Shown: positions 15,199 through 20,547 of the stretch, one piece after another | Position numbering within the stretch: the first letter of the stretch is position 1 | How the letters are laid out: each line of letters begins with the position of its first letter | IMG/VR virus record: IMGVR_UViG_3300030388_000387 | Location: 4,846-26,148 of that record | Strand: one strand, 5' to 3' | Source: a virus | DNA length: 21,303 nt | The notes under the pieces: model-generated | What the model saw: the letters and a program-made list of their open reading frames with translations, nothing else | Databases searched by the model: none | Told to the model about the DNA's origin: nothing | Position numbers and translations under genes: made by a program

Positions 15199-15431
15199 CA
15201 TGCGTCCTTTAAGATCATAGCCAATGGGTCTTGATCAAACTGTTTAGGCTTGGTGCGTGCCGCCTTTGCTGTGATTCTTTTGCCTGCTTTTTCTGCGGCT
15301 TTTATGTTAACCCTAGTGCTTCTAAGGTAAGCCATGATGGCTTGGATACCTGCCTCATCTTGAGCCAGATCAATCGGATCCATCTCTAAGTATTCAGTAG
15401 GTGCTACTAAGTCTTCACTACTTGTCTTCAT
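15198..15431 (-). CDS. Hypothetical 77-residue protein
   Basis: A 77-residue protein with an acidic N-terminal half (EYLEMDPIDLAQDEAG) and a basic helical C-terminal half (Lys/Arg/Ala-rich, around 45-65). GGAG lies seven bases before ATG 15431, and the gene overlaps the one before it by 14 bases. No family recognised. Confidence 0.65.
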   Translation of the reverse strand: MKTSSEDLVAPTEYLEMDPIDLAQDEAGIQAIMAYLRSTRVNIKAAEKAGKRITAKAARTKPKQFDQDPLAMILKDA

Positions 15432-15687
15432 TTAGTTGCTCCCTTCTTTCATCGTTGTCTAATTCATTGGGTGATTCTATTGCCATGATCACTGCGTCTG
15501 GTATAGTCTTCAAGGTTTCTTTATACATACTAGAGTGATATTGATTGTGTTCTTTACAGTACTCAAAGCTCTCAAGCAAGGAAGGTAGCTTTGATTCTGC
15601 GTCTGTCTTATCGTATGCCTCAACCTCCCAGTGTTTAGTATGCATGTGTCCTGTTACTACATTGAATTTTTTCTTAGGTATTTTCAT
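15418..15687 (-). CDS. Hypothetical 89-residue protein (start re-set)
   Basis: The frame is open up to an ATG at 15786, which abuts the previous stop, but AGGAG is seven bases before the internal ATG at 15687 and none precedes 15786. The shorter 89-residue form (MKIPKKKFNVVTGHMHTKHW start) is preferred. It has a beta-rich N-terminus with a VTGHMHTKHWEVEAYDKTDAE pattern like small phage proteins with a DUF-type beta-alpha fold, and an acidic tail. If both starts are used, a basic 33-residue N-terminal extension is added. Function unknown. Confidence 0.6.
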   Translation of the reverse strand: MKIPKKKFNVVTGHMHTKHWEVEAYDKTDAESKLPSLLESFEYCKEHNQYHSSMYKETLKTIPDAVIMAIESPNELDNDERREQLNEDK

Positions 15688-15786
15688 AGTGTCTCTCCTT
15701 TTTCTTTCTTGTTTTTGTCTAATAGATTCTTGGTATGAAAGCTCTAATAGCTTGTTCTCTTTGTCCCAATATTCGTGGAACTTCAT

Positions 15787-16101
15787 TTAGTGAATGGTAC
15801 TGTCTGGGTCTGGTACTATCCTTACCCCTGTTATTTCTGTGAAGTCAAGCGGGTCTGTAACTATACCACTCGCTATCATCTCATCTATCAGAGGCCCAAG
15901 TTCTGCTATGTTAGCAACGGATTGACCAAAGATCTTGAGTGCACCTGCTGTACCTACCGATAACATTATCATGCGTAGACTTACCTCAAGCAATGAACCC
16001 ATGAGTACCCCTGTTGAGTACTGCTTAGATAGTTCTAGTAAGGGTTCTTTAAACTCATTGACACAATCTTCAAACTCTTTACGCATATCTTGCTTATCCA
16101 T
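15787..16101 (-). CDS. Hypothetical 104-residue protein
   Basis: ATG 16101 is preceded by AGGTGG at eight bases and overlaps the stop of the 61-residue gene (ATGGATAA). An in-frame GTG at 16113 would add four residues. The middle (about 25-65) is hydrophobic and Gly/Ser/Ala-rich with a possible amphipathic or membrane helix, flanked by an acidic N-terminal helix and a Pro/Asp-rich tail. Not recognised. Confidence 0.6.
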   Translation of the reverse strand: MDKQDMRKEFEDCVNEFKEPLLELSKQYSTGVLMGSLLEVSLRMIMLSVGTAGALKIFGQSVANIAELGPLIDEMIASGIVTDPLDFTEITGVRIVPDPDSTIH

Positions 16102-16279
16102 CAGAGTCACCACCTGTTATCTCAAAGTTAACTGCATTAATCTTTAGCTTAGTAGTCTTGATATAATCTTTGTCAAGTTTGTTAAGCCTATCTCTTACTG
16201 CCCTTAGCTCATCTAGATTATTAGATGAAATAATTATGCGTCTATTTCTTTCGCTAGTCAAATGATATTCATTGGTCAT
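16094..16279 (-). CDS. Hypothetical 61-residue basic protein
   Basis: A small soluble protein with a basic, helical middle (NLDELRAVRDRLNKLDK) and a beta-like tail. GGAG is seven bases before ATG 16279, and the start overlaps the stop of the preceding gene (ATGA). Not recognised. Confidence 0.6.
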   Translation of the reverse strand: MTNEYHLTSERNRRIIISSNNLDELRAVRDRLNKLDKDYIKTTKLKINAVNFEITGGDSDG

Positions 16280-16599
16280 AGTTCTTCTCCAGTCTGTTCA
16301 TTAATCAACTCAAGTTGTTTCGTTTCCATTGAGTGGGTTATACGCACAACATCTTTGTCATGTGCAATCTTAAGTAGGTTATACTTTCCTTCATCTATGT
16401 CAACCTCATTCTTCATCTGCTCTTTGAAGGCTCTGATGTATCTATTAAATCGCATAGCCAAAGCAAAAGGTTTGCTAGTCTTGATAGAGATAGAGGGTGT
16501 CTCATCTTCTGTCTCGTCTAAGTATAACTTAGCTTTTTCCAAAGCGTTTGAGATATCTATCTGTTGGAATAGGTTGTAGGTTCTCGGATTGTAAGCCAT
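16276..16599 (-). CDS. Hypothetical 107-residue protein (start re-set)
   Basis: AGGAG lies seven bases before ATG 16599, so translation should start at MAYNPRTYN. The frame is open upstream to 16698, but that part overlaps the acidic 79-residue gene in another frame and has no ribosome-binding site of its own. The protein is helical, with charged Lys/Glu patches. Its first part overlaps the end of the 79-residue gene by 71 bases. No family recognised. Confidence 0.6.
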   Translation of the reverse strand: MAYNPRTYNLFQQIDISNALEKAKLYLDETEDETPSISIKTSKPFALAMRFNRYIRAFKEQMKNEVDIDEGKYNLLKIAHDKDVVRITHSMETKQLELINEQTGEEL

Positions 16600-16768
16600 T
16601 TGCATTCTCCTGTTGATATTCATAATCGTCTGTGTCATCAAAGACTCCTCGTGCCGAGCTATCATTATAGATATCCTCTGAAGCGTCATCAAATCCATCT
16701 AGAACAAAGTCCCCATCATCAGGTATCCATTCTGTTTTCTTTGTAGTCTTATTATATTTACTTACCAT
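16529..16768 (-). CDS. Hypothetical acidic 79-residue protein
   Basis: Strongly acidic in the middle (about 17-50, Asp/Glu/Ser-rich with a DDTDDYEYQQ run), with a basic start and tail. AGGAGG is nearly perfect, six bases before ATG 16768. Acidic small phage proteins of this type often mimic DNA or bind host enzymes; that is inference only. It overlaps the membrane gene before it by 11 bases and the next gene by 71. Confidence 0.65.
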   Translation of the reverse strand: MVSKYNKTTKKTEWIPDDGDFVLDGFDDASEDIYNDSSARGVFDDTDDYEYQQENANGLQSENLQPIPTDRYLKRFGKS

Positions 16769-16931
16769 TGTGACCTCCTAAGTCTAGGTAGGAAGCAGTT
16801 TTTCCTACGATTAATATCCCAAGCCATATGATAGCAAGGGGGTTAGGTAACGACAGCACTGCCATTATCGTTAAAAATAAAAAAAATCCATGAGTTCCAA
16901 TCCACCCATATATTTTACCAAATTCGTCCAT
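16758..16931 (-). CDS. 57-residue two-pass membrane protein
   Basis: ATG 16931 has AAGGA eight bases upstream and overlaps the 3' end of the cyclotransferase-like gene (17 bases). Two hydrophobic helices are visible, about residues 10-27 (FFLFLTIMAVLSL) and 31-45 (PLAIIWLGILIVG), joined by a PNP turn, with a short polar tail. The hairpin topology resembles small holins or membrane effectors. The stop overlaps the strong ribosome-binding site and start of the acidic 79-residue gene. Function unknown. Confidence 0.6.
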   Translation of the reverse strand: MDEFGKIYGWIGTHGFFLFLTIMAVLSLPNPLAIIWLGILIVGKTASYLDLGGHNGK

Positions 16932-17304
16932 GTTTCCATTCCTTTATGTTGTCCTCAATAACAATGTAGTTATCGGATAGGTTTACATCAGGCTCATCAG
17001 CATGAACATAGATAGTAGATTCTATATCATCTGGCATGAGTTTTATTTGAACAGGGGTATACCCTGCACCAATCTCTATTGCGTCAGTCAATCTAAATAC
17101 TTCTTCATCAACCTCATACAACTCTCCTTTGATACTGTAACCATTTTCTTTTGGTATTACAATAGGAAAAGATCCATTAGCATAATCTCTTATGTCAAAG
17201 TCGGGGGCAGTATTATACTCACCCCTGTACTTTTGTCCGTCTAGTATGCCACTAAGGCGGTGTCCTTTTTTTAATGTGCCATACACAAATAGATTCTTAA
17301 CCAT
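16915..17304 (-). CDS. Gamma-glutamylcyclotransferase-like (GGCT/AIG2) protein
   Basis: A 129-residue protein of the GGCT/AIG2-like fold. The family signature FVYGTLKKG (6-14) forms the substrate loop, followed by a predicted strand with FPIVIP (46-51), GELYEVDEE (60-68) and an ALD/E-Y-type segment (TDAIEIGAGY, 73-82). Family members cleave gamma-glutamyl bonds with release of 5-oxoproline, acting on gamma-glutamyl amines or peptides. Relatives are frequently found beside amidoligases and class II amidotransferases, both of which occur at 19586-21303. The start at 17304 overlaps the 53-residue gene by eight bases. Confidence 0.8.
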   Translation of the reverse strand: MVKNLFVYGTLKKGHRLSGILDGQKYRGEYNTAPDFDIRDYANGSFPIVIPKENGYSIKGELYEVDEEVFRLTDAIEIGAGYTPVQIKLMPDDIESTIYVHADEPDVNLSDNYIVIEDNIKEWKHGRIW

Positions 17305-17458
17305 TTATGTATATGCCTTTGAACTGTGCGTGTTTGTATGCCCACATAGCTTTTAGTTCTGCTGTTGGTGCATATCTTTTTATCTTATCTAAAGCTTTGT
17401 CTCTGCGTTCTATGGTTAGTTTGTATTTGTTGTATGCGTGATCACTTGTCCATGTCAT
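17297..17458 (-). CDS. Hypothetical 53-residue basic protein
   Basis: ATG 17458 has AGGAG seven bases upstream and lies inside the last codons of the metallopeptidase-like gene. The product is basic and helical (KYKLTIERRDKALDKIKRY, then AELKAMWAYKHAQF) with Trp near both ends. Its stop overlaps the start of the cyclotransferase-like gene, giving overlapping genes on both sides. Not recognised. Confidence 0.6.
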   Translation of the reverse strand: MTWTSDHAYNKYKLTIERRDKALDKIKRYAPTAELKAMWAYKHAQFKGIYING

Positions 17459-17816
17459 GTATAGTCTCCTTTAGTATGTCCAGTATGGCAGGGTTATCTC
17501 TAAAGACTCCCATCAACCAGTTGGTTAAGGTGTTAGCTACTTGTTCTTCTGCGTCATCATCTTTCAATGCTCCCCCATCAGAGTTAAGAGAAGATAAGTA
17601 TATCACTGCGTGAATTATCTCATGCAACAATGTGTTAGAATAATCAATGCCACTAATTTCTTTTTGTATTTCTATCTTGCTTTCTCTTGATAGGTACTGC
17701 CCAAAGTAATCGGTGTTGTTCTTTTTAAAAGAGGGAGCAACCCTCTCAATTAGTATGTCAGCAAAGCCAACCTTAACCTTAGTTAACTCATTGCTTTTCT
17801 TAGATTTTCCTATCAT
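17442..17816 (-). CDS. HExxH zinc metallopeptidase-like protein
   Basis: A 124-residue protein with the zinc-binding motif HEIIH at 65-69 (LLHEIIHAV) and a following acidic helix (DDDAEEQVANTL, 87-98) that could supply the third ligand, Glu90 or Glu91. This arrangement matches small phage metallopeptidases of the SprT/ImmA-IrrE-like gluzincin group. The target is unknown; proteolysis of a host regulator or of a phage protein is possible. The start at 17816 overlaps the preceding stop (ATGA). Confidence 0.7.
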   Translation of the reverse strand: MIGKSKKSNELTKVKVGFADILIERVAPSFKKNNTDYFGQYLSRESKIEIQKEISGIDYSNTLLHEIIHAVIYLSSLNSDGGALKDDDAEEQVANTLTNWLMGVFRDNPAILDILKETIHDMDK

Positions 17817-18271
17817 ACTGAATCGCTTTCCCTTAATGCTATGTTGATGTCAAAAGTTTCGCTGAAGTATCTTAGTATAGCTTCAGACGATTTGTCCAAA
17901 GGACTATTATACTTTGTTTTAGGTGTCTTGTCAAATGATTTTTTTGCCTCGTCAGTTAGTTGCTTGTGCATTTTTCGGGGCATGATAAGGACTCTACGCC
18001 CCCATGTTTTTGCTATAACATCACAGCTATCTTTGTAGTGGTGATTGATGTAGTGTTTGTCATCTGTTGCTCTGCCATTCCATCTACGGAAGTAATAGAT
18101 AGGGGCATTAGTTTCTTGTACTTGTTTGCATAGAGATCTCTTGCTTGTACCCTCTCGTACACAATCCCTTTGCTCATCACCATACTCATCTTCGTAGTAG
18201 TCGTAGACAGGTGTTTCAAATCTAACTTGTTCCGCCTTGGCAAAGTATCTATCTAAATAAAATTTAGCCAT
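17813..18271 (-). CDS. Hypothetical 152-residue protein
   Basis: A soluble protein with a Tyr/Asp/Glu-rich stretch at about 22-36 (PVYDYYEDEYGDEQRD), two cysteines near 37-50, an aromatic region (PIYYFRRWNG, 57-66), a His/Lys-rich part, and an acidic C-terminal helix. AAAGGA is nine bases before ATG 18271. Not recognised; small-gene context suggests a host-interaction role but nothing proves it. Confidence 0.6.
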   Translation of the reverse strand: MAKFYLDRYFAKAEQVRFETPVYDYYEDEYGDEQRDCVREGTSKRSLCKQVQETNAPIYYFRRWNGRATDDKHYINHHYKDSCDVIAKTWGRRVLIMPRKMHKQLTDEAKKSFDKTPKTKYNSPLDKSSEAILRYFSETFDINIALRESDSV

Positions 18272-18275
18272 ATCA

Positions 18276-18485
18276 TTATGTCCTTTCTAAGTATGTTATT
18301 GATTTAACCACTGGGGTTTTGTATCTCTTGTTAACGAATTGTTTTGCGTGTTCGTAGGTGTAGGTACATACTTCTATGCTATCCATTGTAGTCTTACCTG
18401 TCTCTTGATAGCCTACTAGGTAGCGGTGTATCTCTTGTTGTTCTTCATTGGGTATATACACAGCCACCTCTAACTTACCACCCAT
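18276..18485 (-). CDS. Hypothetical 69-residue protein
   Basis: ATG 18485 (MGGKLEVAVYIP) has GAGG nine bases upstream, while in-frame ATGs at 18503 and 18500 have no such site. The protein is short and beta-rich with a basic C-terminal part (FVNKRYKTPVVKSITYLERT). It overlaps the preceding gene by 11 bases. Not recognised. Confidence 0.55.
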   Translation of the reverse strand: MGGKLEVAVYIPNEEQQEIHRYLVGYQETGKTTMDSIEVCTYTYEHAKQFVNKRYKTPVVKSITYLERT

Positions 18486-18705
18486 ACTCACGATCCTCAT
18501 CATCTAGAATCATGTCAGCATGTCCTCGCCATTCATCATTGTTATCTTCTATCAAGTCATTGAGTACAGTCACTTGAGACTGACCATACTTAGCTACAAA
18601 AAACTCACGAGCTTGTTCCAAAGATATATTTCTGTCAGCCATCTCGTCAATCAAATGCCAAGAGTATTCTTGCATCTCCATTAACCAATTTTTTACTTGT
18701 CCCAT
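18475..18705 (-). CDS. Hypothetical acidic 76-residue protein
   Basis: An acidic, helical protein (Trp near residue 6 and 17, DEMADRNISLEQAREFFV helix) with an Asp/Glu-rich end (DMILDDEDREYGW). AGGAG is six bases before ATG 18705. Not recognised. Confidence 0.6.
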   Translation of the reverse strand: MGQVKNWLMEMQEYSWHLIDEMADRNISLEQAREFFVAKYGQSQVTVLNDLIEDNNDEWRGHADMILDDEDREYGW

Positions 18706-18720
18706 ATCATTCTCCTTTGT

Positions 18721-18810
18721 TCATATTAATAATACAGTAGCTATGACAACCATAACTACTTCCCACATCTCTGCGTCTAACATAGTCGTAAAGAATATTG
18801 CGTCAATCAT
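18721..18810 (-). CDS. 29-residue membrane peptide
   Basis: ATG 18810 overlaps the stop of the 65-residue membrane gene (TAATG) and has AGAGG at eight bases. The product is an acidic N-terminal part (MIDAIFFTTMLDAEMWE) followed by a 12-residue hydrophobic run (VVMVVIATVLLI). Its stop lies 15 bases before the next start, in front of a clear AGGAG. Function unknown. Confidence 0.5.
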   Translation of the reverse strand: MIDAIFFTTMLDAEMWEVVMVVIATVLLI

Positions 18811-19007
18811 TATTCAGTCCTCTCTAATTCATATACCACAACTGGTATAGTTTGTATAGTGTTTATTATCTCAGGCATCTCTTGTGAACTGGTGTGTATA
18901 GCATACACATCTTTGCGTACCTCTAAGGTGACACCGATTATAGCAATCAATCCCCACCCCCAGACAATGCCTAGAAAAAAGAAAGCAATCATATAAGTTT
19001 TATTCAT
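18810..19007 (-). CDS. 65-residue membrane-anchored protein
   Basis: The start is set at ATG 19007 because it overlaps the stop of the 24-residue gene (ATGA); the frame is open further upstream, but that part overlaps the 24-residue gene. The N-terminus is a signal-anchor-like helix (NKTYMIAFFFLGIVWGWGL), followed by a second hydrophobic stretch and a polar tail of about 35 residues with Glu/Ser/Thr and another short Ile/Val run. The first of three consecutive tiny membrane genes is immediately before it. Function unknown. Confidence 0.5.
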   Translation of the reverse strand: MNKTYMIAFFFLGIVWGWGLIAIIGVTLEVRKDVYAIHTSSQEMPEIINTIQTIPVVVYELERTE

Positions 19008-19078
19008 ATCCACACCCACAAAGCACTTAGTATTGTGAAAGTTATTATAAAGGCTATCGCCCATTCATCATTGTTCAT
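19004..19078 (-). CDS. 24-residue membrane peptide, first gene after the right promoter
   Basis: ATG 19078 has GGAG nine bases upstream. The product is MNNDEWAIA followed by a hydrophobic helix (FIITFTILSALWVWI). Its stop overlaps the next start (ATGA). It is the first good candidate gene after the promoter at 19335-19362, about 250 nt into the message. It resembles the 25-residue peptide at 13076-13153 in size and topology. Confidence 0.5.
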   Translation of the reverse strand: MNNDEWAIAFIITFTILSALWVWI

Positions 19079-19213
19079 AGTTTTATTCTCCGTTTAAGTT
19101 GCGAGGGTAGTAAGGTACAATCAGCTAACGATTTCATTCGCTTGGTAATTTATCCTTGCCCCCCTGTTTCATCTAGTCGATAGGCTCGTAGCTAGTGGTC
19201 GGCTTTCAACATA

Positions 19214-19258
19214 CTCACCGATAGGGTGTGAGAAAATAAACACATAAACTTTTCTCAC
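19214..19258 (-). promoter_or_regulatory. Alternative hairpins in the long leader
   Basis: In the transcript GTGAGAAAA (19258-19250) pairs with TTTTCTCAC (19236-19228), a 9-bp stem with a 13-nt loop. The CTCAC of the right arm can instead pair with GTGAG farther on (19218-19214) through a 9-nt loop. The two structures exclude each other. No T run follows, so this is not an ordinary terminator. Confidence 0.35.
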
Positions 19259-19334
19259 TTCAGTTCTCTTTGGCTCTTATCCCCTGTACAGTTCGACTTT
19301 TTTCACTCGACCAAATGCGTTTACTGAATACTGT

Positions 19335-19362
19335 ATTATATCATATTGATATTTAAATGCAA
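19335..19362 (-). promoter_or_regulatory. Promoter of the small-gene cluster
   Basis: TTGCAT (19362-19357), a 16-nt spacer and a perfect TATAAT (19340-19335). The -35 match is weak (3 of 6), which would fit a promoter needing an activator; the phased repeats begin 19 bp upstream of it. Transcription would start near 19328. Confidence 0.6.
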
Positions 19363-19380
19363 TAGTTATTTACACTACTG

Positions 19381-19409
19381 AACACCGCTAGATCACCGAT
19401 TGAACACTA
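19381..19409 (-). repeat. Three phased repeats, left arm (11-bp period)
   Basis: On the + strand AACACCG (19381), ATCACCG (19392) and AACACTA (19403) start exactly 11 bp apart. Read on the - strand they are TAGTGTT, CGGTGAT and CGGTGTT, matching the units of the right arm in opposite orientation. The period equals about one helical turn, so bound proteins would sit on one face. Confidence 0.7.
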
Positions 19410-19457
19410 GTGGTCACGATTTCGGGGTGACCCACCCACACACCCCTATAATATACG

Positions 19458-19497
19458 ATTATATATATATATATATATACTATATATAGTATATATA
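19458..19497. repeat. AT-rich tract with 26-bp perfect palindrome
   Basis: A nearly pure alternating TA run leads into a 26-bp palindrome at 19472-19497 centred on ACTATATATAGT. Such tracts melt easily and can extrude cruciforms, which fits a DNA-unwinding element between the two repeat sets. It may also contribute TATA-like -10 elements by chance. Confidence 0.7.
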
Positions 19498-19505
19498 GTT
19501 AAGAG

Positions 19506-19542
19506 TAACATACTAAAGGCTATGGACACCCCTAGTATGTTA
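19506..19542. repeat. 10-bp perfect inverted repeat
   Basis: TAACATACTA (19506-19515) is matched by TAGTATGTTA (19533-19542) around a 17-nt GC-containing loop. It lies between the AT-rich palindrome and the right repeats, 44 bp past the stop of the amidotransferase-like gene. With no T run it is a poor terminator; a protein-binding site is equally possible. Confidence 0.6.
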
Positions 19543-19553
19543 TCTGTTGCGTA

Positions 19554-19582
19554 TCGTGTTCTGTCGGTGTTCATACGGTGTT
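19554..19582 (+). repeat. Three phased repeats, right arm (11-bp period)
   Basis: TCGTGTT (19554), CGGTGTT (19565) and CGGTGTT (19576) start exactly 11 bp apart. The 9-mer CGGTGTTCA at 19565-19573 recurs exactly, on the other strand, at 19379-19387. The set ends next to the stop codon of the amidotransferase-like gene. Confidence 0.7.
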
Positions 19583-19585
19583 ATA

Positions 19586-20521
19586 CTATAGGTTGCCTTT
19601 GTTACCATCAATGTTAGACAAGCCCCATATCCATTCGGCAGTACCGATAGGATTGAACTCGACCTCATCTAGGATAGCCTCTTGGGTTGCCCCCAAAAAG
19701 TCAGCGTCAGTTAGTTTGGTATCATCAGGTTGAGCCATGTCAATAGTTGATTCAGCGTAACCCCTACCATACCTATCTCTAGGCTGATCCCTGTCCCAGT
19801 CAAAGTTACTGTTGATTGAGTTGTCAAAGTAATTATCCCCAGTCATGTCATCATAGAAACCATAGTTACCATAGTTTCCATAGCCATTTGACTTTACCAA
19901 TGCCCCTGTCTTCTTGCCTGTGTTGACATCATAGTTGAAGCCTACACCACGATTGATCGAATAGGTATTTGATACCCAACCTATTCCCGCAACCTCTTTG
20001 CCTTGTTGTGGATTGACAATAGTAAACTCTTTTGTTTTACCATCAAGAAATACCATCTTGTCAGTACCGATTGTCTCGGCTAACATATCTTGCCATTCAA
20101 CATTGTATAGCATGGCAGGATTGTGAGCCAGTTGTGGGCGTAGTATCCACTTGATAAATTGGTGAGTGTCTGATTTGTTGGCGTCAATCATTGGGGTTGG
20201 TAATCTTGCCCCATTGTGCATTACCCATATGTCTCGACCATGTTCTTTGGCATTGAGTACTTGGAACGGGTGAGATAGTGAGCGAGTGGTTTCACCCTCA
20301 GTAGTAAATCTGAAGTGAATACCCATTGGTGTATCCAAATCCTTGTAGATATCCCACACCTTGTTGATATCTTTGAATGACTTAGGTACAATTTTGTGAG
20401 TGTGTACCTTGCCATTGTTGTAAAACATAACTCCGAAGCCATCAGAATTATTTTCGTAGGCACATTCCATTAAGTCAATGTCTACTTTCTTGGGGTTGTT
20501 TGTTTGTATTATTAAGCACAT
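19586..20521 (-). CDS. Class II glutamine amidotransferase-like protein
   Basis: A 311-residue protein with an Ntn-hydrolase glutaminase N-terminus: Cys2 as nucleophile after removal of Met, NNSDGFGVMF (24-33), GIHFRFTTEGE (67-77, Arg71), SHPFQ (83-87) and MHNG (101-104). These enzymes release ammonia from glutamine and pass it to a partner. The C-terminal half is unusual, with a Gly/Asn/Tyr/Asp-rich low-complexity stretch (about 210-260) and an acidic end. GGAG is eight bases before ATG 20521, and the amidoligase-like gene ends 26 bp upstream. Together they match the amidoligase-amidotransferase pairs described in phages and bacteria, in which an amide or peptide bond is formed on a protein or small molecule. 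Confidence 0.85.
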   Translation of the reverse strand: MCLIIQTNNPKKVDIDLMECAYENNSDGFGVMFYNNGKVHTHKIVPKSFKDINKVWDIYKDLDTPMGIHFRFTTEGETTRSLSHPFQVLNAKEHGRDIWVMHNGARLPTPMIDANKSDTHQFIKWILRPQLAHNPAMLYNVEWQDMLAETIGTDKMVFLDGKTKEFTIVNPQQGKEVAGIGWVSNTYSINRGVGFNYDVNTGKKTGALVKSNGYGNYGNYGFYDDMTGDNYFDNSINSNFDWDRDQPRDRYGRGYAESTIDMAQPDDTKLTDADFLGATQEAILDEVEFNPIGTAEWIWGLSNIDGNKGNL

Positions 20522-20547
20522 ATTTTTATCTCCATTTAAGTTAAGAT

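Larger units (their letters stand above)
19079..19585. other. 507-bp intergenic region: candidate origin/regulatory locus
   Basis: No convincing gene lies here. It contains, from right to left, a three-copy 11-bp phased repeat (19554-19582), a 10-bp inverted repeat (19506-19542), an AT-rich tract with a 26-bp perfect palindrome (19472-19497), a small hairpin GGTCAC/GTGACC (19412-19432), three more phased repeats in inverted orientation (19381-19409), a promoter (19335-19362) and a roughly 250-nt leader. The arrangement suits a replication origin or an operator for a phage regulator; both are inference. Confidence 0.5.

Noticed and set aside
15688-15786. 33-residue N-terminal extension of the 89-residue protein
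   Set aside because: No ribosome-binding site precedes the upstream ATG, whereas AGGAG precedes the internal one; coupling from the previous stop cannot be excluded.
19075-19137. 20-residue frame whose stop overlaps the start of the 24-residue membrane gene
   Set aside because: No Shine-Dalgarno sequence and no hydrophobic or conserved feature; the overlap could be chance.
19192-19245. 17-residue leader peptide frame in the long leader, overlapping the alternative hairpins
   Set aside because: No good ribosome-binding site and no repeated codons of the attenuator type; kept only as a possibility in the leader finding.
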